A stretch of DNA of 64,000 bases from positions 1-64,000 of the forward strand of contig NZ_CALPCB010000011.1 of assembly GCF_943192895.1 (NCBI RefSeq), read 5' to 3'. The translations under genes were made by a program, and so were the position numbers. This document shows positions 60,807-64,000 of this stretch, piece by piece (within the stretch, counting starts at the first letter, position 1; every line of letters begins with the position of its first letter). The notes below the pieces were generated by a model. It worked only from the letters and a program-made list of their open reading frames with translations, had not been told where the DNA came from and made no database searches. The stretch is from Veillonella_A intestinalis (GTDB lineage Bacteria > Bacillota > Negativicutes > Veillonellales > Veillonellaceae).

Positions 60807-63800
60807 TTATCTACTAACAGGTTGCAAGCCTAGCCCTCTCCTAGCTGCGTTAACTTTTTGAAATTCTATAACATCCAGCTTTTCCCTCTTTTGCTGGGCA
60901 GAGAGCCTTTCACTCTCCCTAATTTGTTTAGACGCTTTATTCAATTGTTGTAATTGTTTATGCGCCTGTTTCGTCATATTATAGGACCTAGCATCAAACC
61001 CCTCTTGTTTTTTGCCAGTTAACTTCGTAGCATTAAGCAGCCCTTCCTGCTTATTATATTCATCATATAATCGTTGTACACTTTCACTACTTTTATATGG
61101 CGTTGTTGTAAAATTTCTAAGAATCGGTGCCTCATTTGCCTTCTTAGCAGGTCTTGTGTCAGCTACTCCAGTAATACTATCAATACCTTCTAATACGAGA
61201 CTGCCCGCAGTCCCTGTATAGCCTCGAATAGTGTTATCAATCTTATAAGGGGAACTACCAATTTTATCTCCAATCCATGTACCGTCTAATGCTTCTCCTG
61301 CTTTTCTAGCAACCCAAGATGTATTATTTCCATATTGATATTTGCTTGGTAATTTTTCTTGATACTGAGGTACAATATTTCGCTGAGTAAAGAAATTATA
61401 GTTTGTCATCCATTCTATTATGGGTGCTAATCCCGTTGGAATTATACTAGGAGTGAACGTATCAATAATTCTAAGATCTAGTCCTTTAAACGCCTTTTTA
61501 TCTCCATAAGCATATTGCATAGCACGTTCTACTGTAGTACCAAATAAAGCCCCCAATTCAAAAGGCTTAGGAATTTTTATAAATCCACCTTTTGGTAATG
61601 GCATATGCCAATATGTATCTTTTTCCCACTGTGGTATTTCTTGGTATTCAGGATTAGGCAAATTAAGTAACTGCAATGCAATAGAAGGCATTGTAATTAA
61701 AGCTACGGACTTAAATGTCATTCGAGCAGGCTGTTCTTTAAATGCTCTAACCAACTTATCATTACCTTGTATAGTGGCATTAAAGAAAGCAATTGTTTTA
61801 TTCAAAGCTTTGGTATTTGAACCTGTCCGACTAAAATCTAATGTTACATCTCTAGCATGTATAGCCGCCTCACTATTACTTATGTATTGTTTTTTACCAT
61901 TAAAAATACGATTCCTTATTCCCGTGTGACCTTTCTGAGCATTAGCAAATTCAGCTACACGGGGTGCCATTTCTACCGCTTCATTTAAAGCTTGTAATAA
62001 GTCAATTGGATGTGATAAACGGTCTTTTAAAGTCTGTCCCTTACCTGACTTCAATAACGACCTTACTTTATTCCCTGTATAATCTCTATCGAGACTTACA
62101 CGAGTAGAATTACCTGCACGCTCCGCTAAAAACTCACGAAATACTTTATCTTTATTCAACACATGCCTCATTCCTAAAATATTATCAATAACAGGAATAA
62201 AACCATGTTTGCTAAGCAACGTAGCCGTAACCGTATCACGAATTAAGTTCGCAATTACGAAGGCTGGGCTTAATTGAGTAGCCCCTGCTCTTAACCATTT
62301 CGTAGGATAACTAAAAATTTTTGTTACGGTGTTCATAGATTCTGAATTCATATTTTTCATGATTTTATATATTTCTGGTGTTGTTTGATACACCTGTTTT
62401 TCACCATTTTTAAATACATAAAAACTTGAGTCGTTCGCAGTAGCGGTCCCTTCTACTTTTTCTACCAGTCCACTCATTCCATCAAGGTCAGAAATTTTTA
62501 CAATCGCCTTAGCTACTCGATTTCGTTCAATCGCTTTGACCGTTTCAATTGTATTTCTAATTGTTCCTTCAAGAGGATCTATAATATCTCGGCTACTTCC
62601 TTTCATTTTCTTAACAGGAGCTTGCACATTCATAAATCCATTACCGCTTTTACCAAAATCTTGGATACCCTCTTTCCCAAAATCTCGGAAAAACGGAACA
62701 TAGTTAGGATGCTTTTCCCTCATTGCATTTACTGCTTCACGAGTTAACATACCTTCGTTTACAAGCAATTCTAGTAGTTGATTACTATAATGTATCATGC
62801 GTTTTTGAGCTTCTTTAAACGCTTTCCCATCTGGACTGCTCTCATATTTCTTGATGGCGGCAATAACTTCATTCATTTTACGTTCAGTAAATATTTTTTC
62901 TTTCGGATGAGATAAATTCCACTTTAAAATATCTAAATCATGTCTTGCTGTTACATATGTACTAAAATCTTCATGTTTTTCCTTGGTTATACCTTTTAGA
63001 GCGTCTTTAAGTGACATAAAGTCTTTAGTAGAGTATTCAAGCATGGCCTCTGCTTTACCTTGAAACCCTCTATATAACCATGCCTGCATAAACGGATTGT
63101 CTTCGGTTGCTAATTTTTTACCCGTTTTACTTTCCACTTCCTCAACTAAAACTTTTAACGGATGATATTCATCAACTGCTTTAGTGTAAAACTCTTCGTG
63201 TAACTTCTTAATCCCCTCTTTAGGATTACTCAAAAAAGATTTTACAGCGGACTCTTTACCACCAAAACTAATAGACCCTTTTATCCGTTCTTCTGGATGT
63301 TGTTTATACCACTGATGCAATAAAGCACTTACTTTTTCTACACGAGCATTAAGTTCTTTATCTCTGGCTAACAATTGCTTAAAAGTATCATAGAATTGTG
63401 GAAAATCCACCTTTGCTCTTGACCTATTAGTTGTATAATCGCGGAAAAATTCAGCAAAGCCCTCTTTGGCTATACCAGCCTCACCTAACTGTTCATACCC
63501 CTCTCCAAAACGATTACGAGTATTCTCAATCAATTCAGGATATAGCGCTGCATTGTTTTTAGTAAAACTAAATTGCTTATCAATATAATGCCCTAGTTCG
63601 TGAGCAACCGCTTCAAAATCACCATAATTACGCACACGTATTGCATCAGTTCGTGTATTATAAAAACCCTCAACTCCACGTTTACCAATACGACCGTGAC
63701 GAATTTCTTTGAAGTTTTCATCAATCGCCTTAAAAATTTCTTTACGTGAAACTGCTCTATCCATACTAAGGTTTTCTTCACCTTTCACGTACCTATATGG

Positions 63801-64000
63801 TGACTTAGAATTATCAGAGAAGTTTTGTACTTCATCGGGCTTTACTTTTTTTGTTCCATCTGCTATATTTAAATTGCTAGATGGGTGGAGCTGAGTATCC
63901 AGTGGAGAAACCCTATCACTAGAGGGCGGACGGCGATACTGCGACAGGCCGCCTCTTAATTCATTTCTAATACTTTCGCTGACGAATATTATTTCGTTGG
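60807..64000 (-). CDS. Giant phage polyvalent protein (LPD38-like) with HExxH motif, 5' end beyond window
   Basis: The reading frame is open from the stop at 60807 to the right edge, so at least 1063 residues are seen and the N terminus is missing. An internal GTG at 63788 is not the start. Counting from it, a zincin motif AVAHELGHYID lies at residues 61-70 (His63-Glu64-His67). A long helical region and a conserved C-terminal part (FSRTGSNTKALNKTIAFF; GGFIKIPKPFELGALFG) resemble LPD38-type large polyvalent proteins of phages. Such proteins are thought to be delivered with phage DNA. Domain naming is from memory of the family. Confidence 0.75.
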   Translation of the reverse strand, partial: NEIIFVSESIRNELRGGLSQYRRPPSSDRVSPLDTQLHPSSNLNIADGTKKVKPDEVQNFSDNSKSPYRYVKGEENLSMDRAVSRKEIFKAIDENFKEIRHGRIGKRGVEGFYNTRTDAIRVRNYGDFEAVAHELGHYIDKQFSFTKNNAALYPELIENTRNRFGEGYEQLGEAGIAKEGFAEFFRDYTTNRSRAKVDFPQFYDTFKQLLARDKELNARVEKVSALLHQWYKQHPEERIKGSISFGGKESAVKSFLSNPKEGIKKLHEEFYTKAVDEYHPLKVLVEEVESKTGKKLATEDNPFMQAWLYRGFQGKAEAMLEYSTKDFMSLKDALKGITKEKHEDFSTYVTARHDLDILKWNLSHPKEKIFTERKMNEVIAAIKKYESSPDGKAFKEAQKRMIHYSNQLLELLVNEGMLTREAVNAMREKHPNYVPFFRDFGKEGIQDFGKSGNGFMNVQAPVKKMKGSSRDIIDPLEGTIRNTIETVKAIERNRVAKAIVKISDLDGMSGLVEKVEGTATANDSSFYVFKNGEKQVYQTTPEIYKIMKNMNSESMNTVTKIFSYPTKWLRAGATQLSPAFVIANLIRDTVTATLLSKHGFIPVIDNILGMRHVLNKDKVFREFLAERAGNSTRVSLDRDYTGNKVRSLLKSGKGQTLKDRLSHPIDLLQALNEAVEMAPRVAEFANAQKGHTGIRNRIFNGKKQYISNSEAAIHARDVTLDFSRTGSNTKALNKTIAFFNATIQGNDKLVRAFKEQPARMTFKSVALITMPSIALQLLNLPNPEYQEIPQWEKDTYWHMPLPKGGFIKIPKPFELGALFGTTVERAMQYAYGDKKAFKGLDLRIIDTFTPSIIPTGLAPIIEWMTNYNFFTQRNIVPQYQEKLPSKYQYGNNTSWVARKAGEALDGTWIGDKIGSSPYKIDNTIRGYTGTAGSLVLEGIDSITGVADTRPAKKANEAPILRNFTTTPYKSSESVQRLYDEYNKQEGLLNATKLTGKKQEGFDARSYNMTKQAHKQLQQLNKASKQIRESERLSAQQKREKLDVIEFQKVNAARRGLGLQPVSR

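Larger units (their letters stand above)
58900..64000 (-). mobile_element. Prophage, lysis end (partial)
   Basis: Five tightly packed minus-strand genes: large polyvalent protein, coiled-coil membrane protein, holin, GH25 endolysin, signal-anchored protein, then a terminator. This is the end of a phage late region. The integrase, attachment sites and the rest lie to the right of the window. The left boundary is placed between lpxI and the terminator; the exact att core is not identified. Confidence 0.85.

Noticed and set aside
63593..63788. GTG at 63788 as the true start of the large phage gene
   Set aside because: The frame remains open to the window edge and there is no good ribosome site, so the gene begins outside the window.
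1..64000. Insertion sequences and tRNA genes
   Set aside because: No transposase-like protein or tRNA-like cloverleaf was recognised by eye; a tRNAscan run would settle the latter.

Overview
This is a low-GC bacterial chromosome segment that combines Firmicute and Gram-negative traits. Firmicute traits are a T-box leader before thrS, the ylxM-ffh-rpsP-khpA-ylqD-rimM-trmD and alaS-ireB-ruvX-mltG-trmR-trhP orders, CsoR, and IreB. Alongside them is a complete lipid A/Kdo/LPS-export block that uses LpxI. This points to a diderm Firmicute of the Negativicutes, most probably Veillonella. The genus is inferred from gene content and protein character; no rRNA gene lies inside the window.

Layout. Positions 1-480 hold the leader and two tandem strong promoters of what is probably an rRNA operon reading left out of the window. 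Next on the minus strand come pepT-abgT (675-3527) and an MFS exporter (3790-4998). The block ruvC-ruvA-ruvB-spoIID-like-queA-tgt-yajC-MTHFS-secD-secF (5120-14415) follows, also on the minus strand. A divergent plus-strand trio encodes PadR, a HAAS membrane protein and a small His/Pro-rich exported protein (14661-15914). It converges on a peptidase C26 gene. The ylxM-ffh-rpsP-khpA-ylqD-rimM-trmD operon spans 16887-21025. A strikingly structured 190-nt intergenic element (about 21150-21340), which may encode a non-coding RNA, separates it from csoR-copA (21502-24055). Three plus-strand genes (yigZ, a LysR regulator, a glutaredoxin-like protein) and a CycA-like permease follow. Then come thrS with its T-box, the alaS-to-DUF4911 tRNA-modification and cell-wall block (30794-37767), zinc-type ABC genes, an NlpC/P60 hydrolase, a GT2 glycosyltransferase, lepB, a YitT protein, a YqgF-like protein and a DUF3084 protein.

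From 45347 to 58718 a single minus-strand cluster carries the lipid A/LPS pathway: lpxI, lpxB, msbA, waaA, lpxK, kdsB, kdsA, kdsD, kdsC, lpxL, lptC, lptA, lptB and one LptF/G-type permease. It makes lipid A, attaches Kdo, flips the product and exports it to the outer membrane. From about 58.9 kb to the right edge lies the lysis end of a prophage: a giant polyvalent protein cut by the window edge, a coiled-coil membrane protein, a holin, a GH25 endolysin and a signal-anchored protein. It abuts lpxI, where related organisms usually carry lpxA/fabZ/lpxC, so the prophage may interrupt the envelope gene cluster.

The main leads are the structured element at 21.15-21.34 kb, the prophage/LPS junction, the polyvalent protein, the holin with a calcium-loop-like tail, and the PadR/HAAS/His-repeat trio. 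No tRNA gene, CRISPR array or insertion sequence was recognised.
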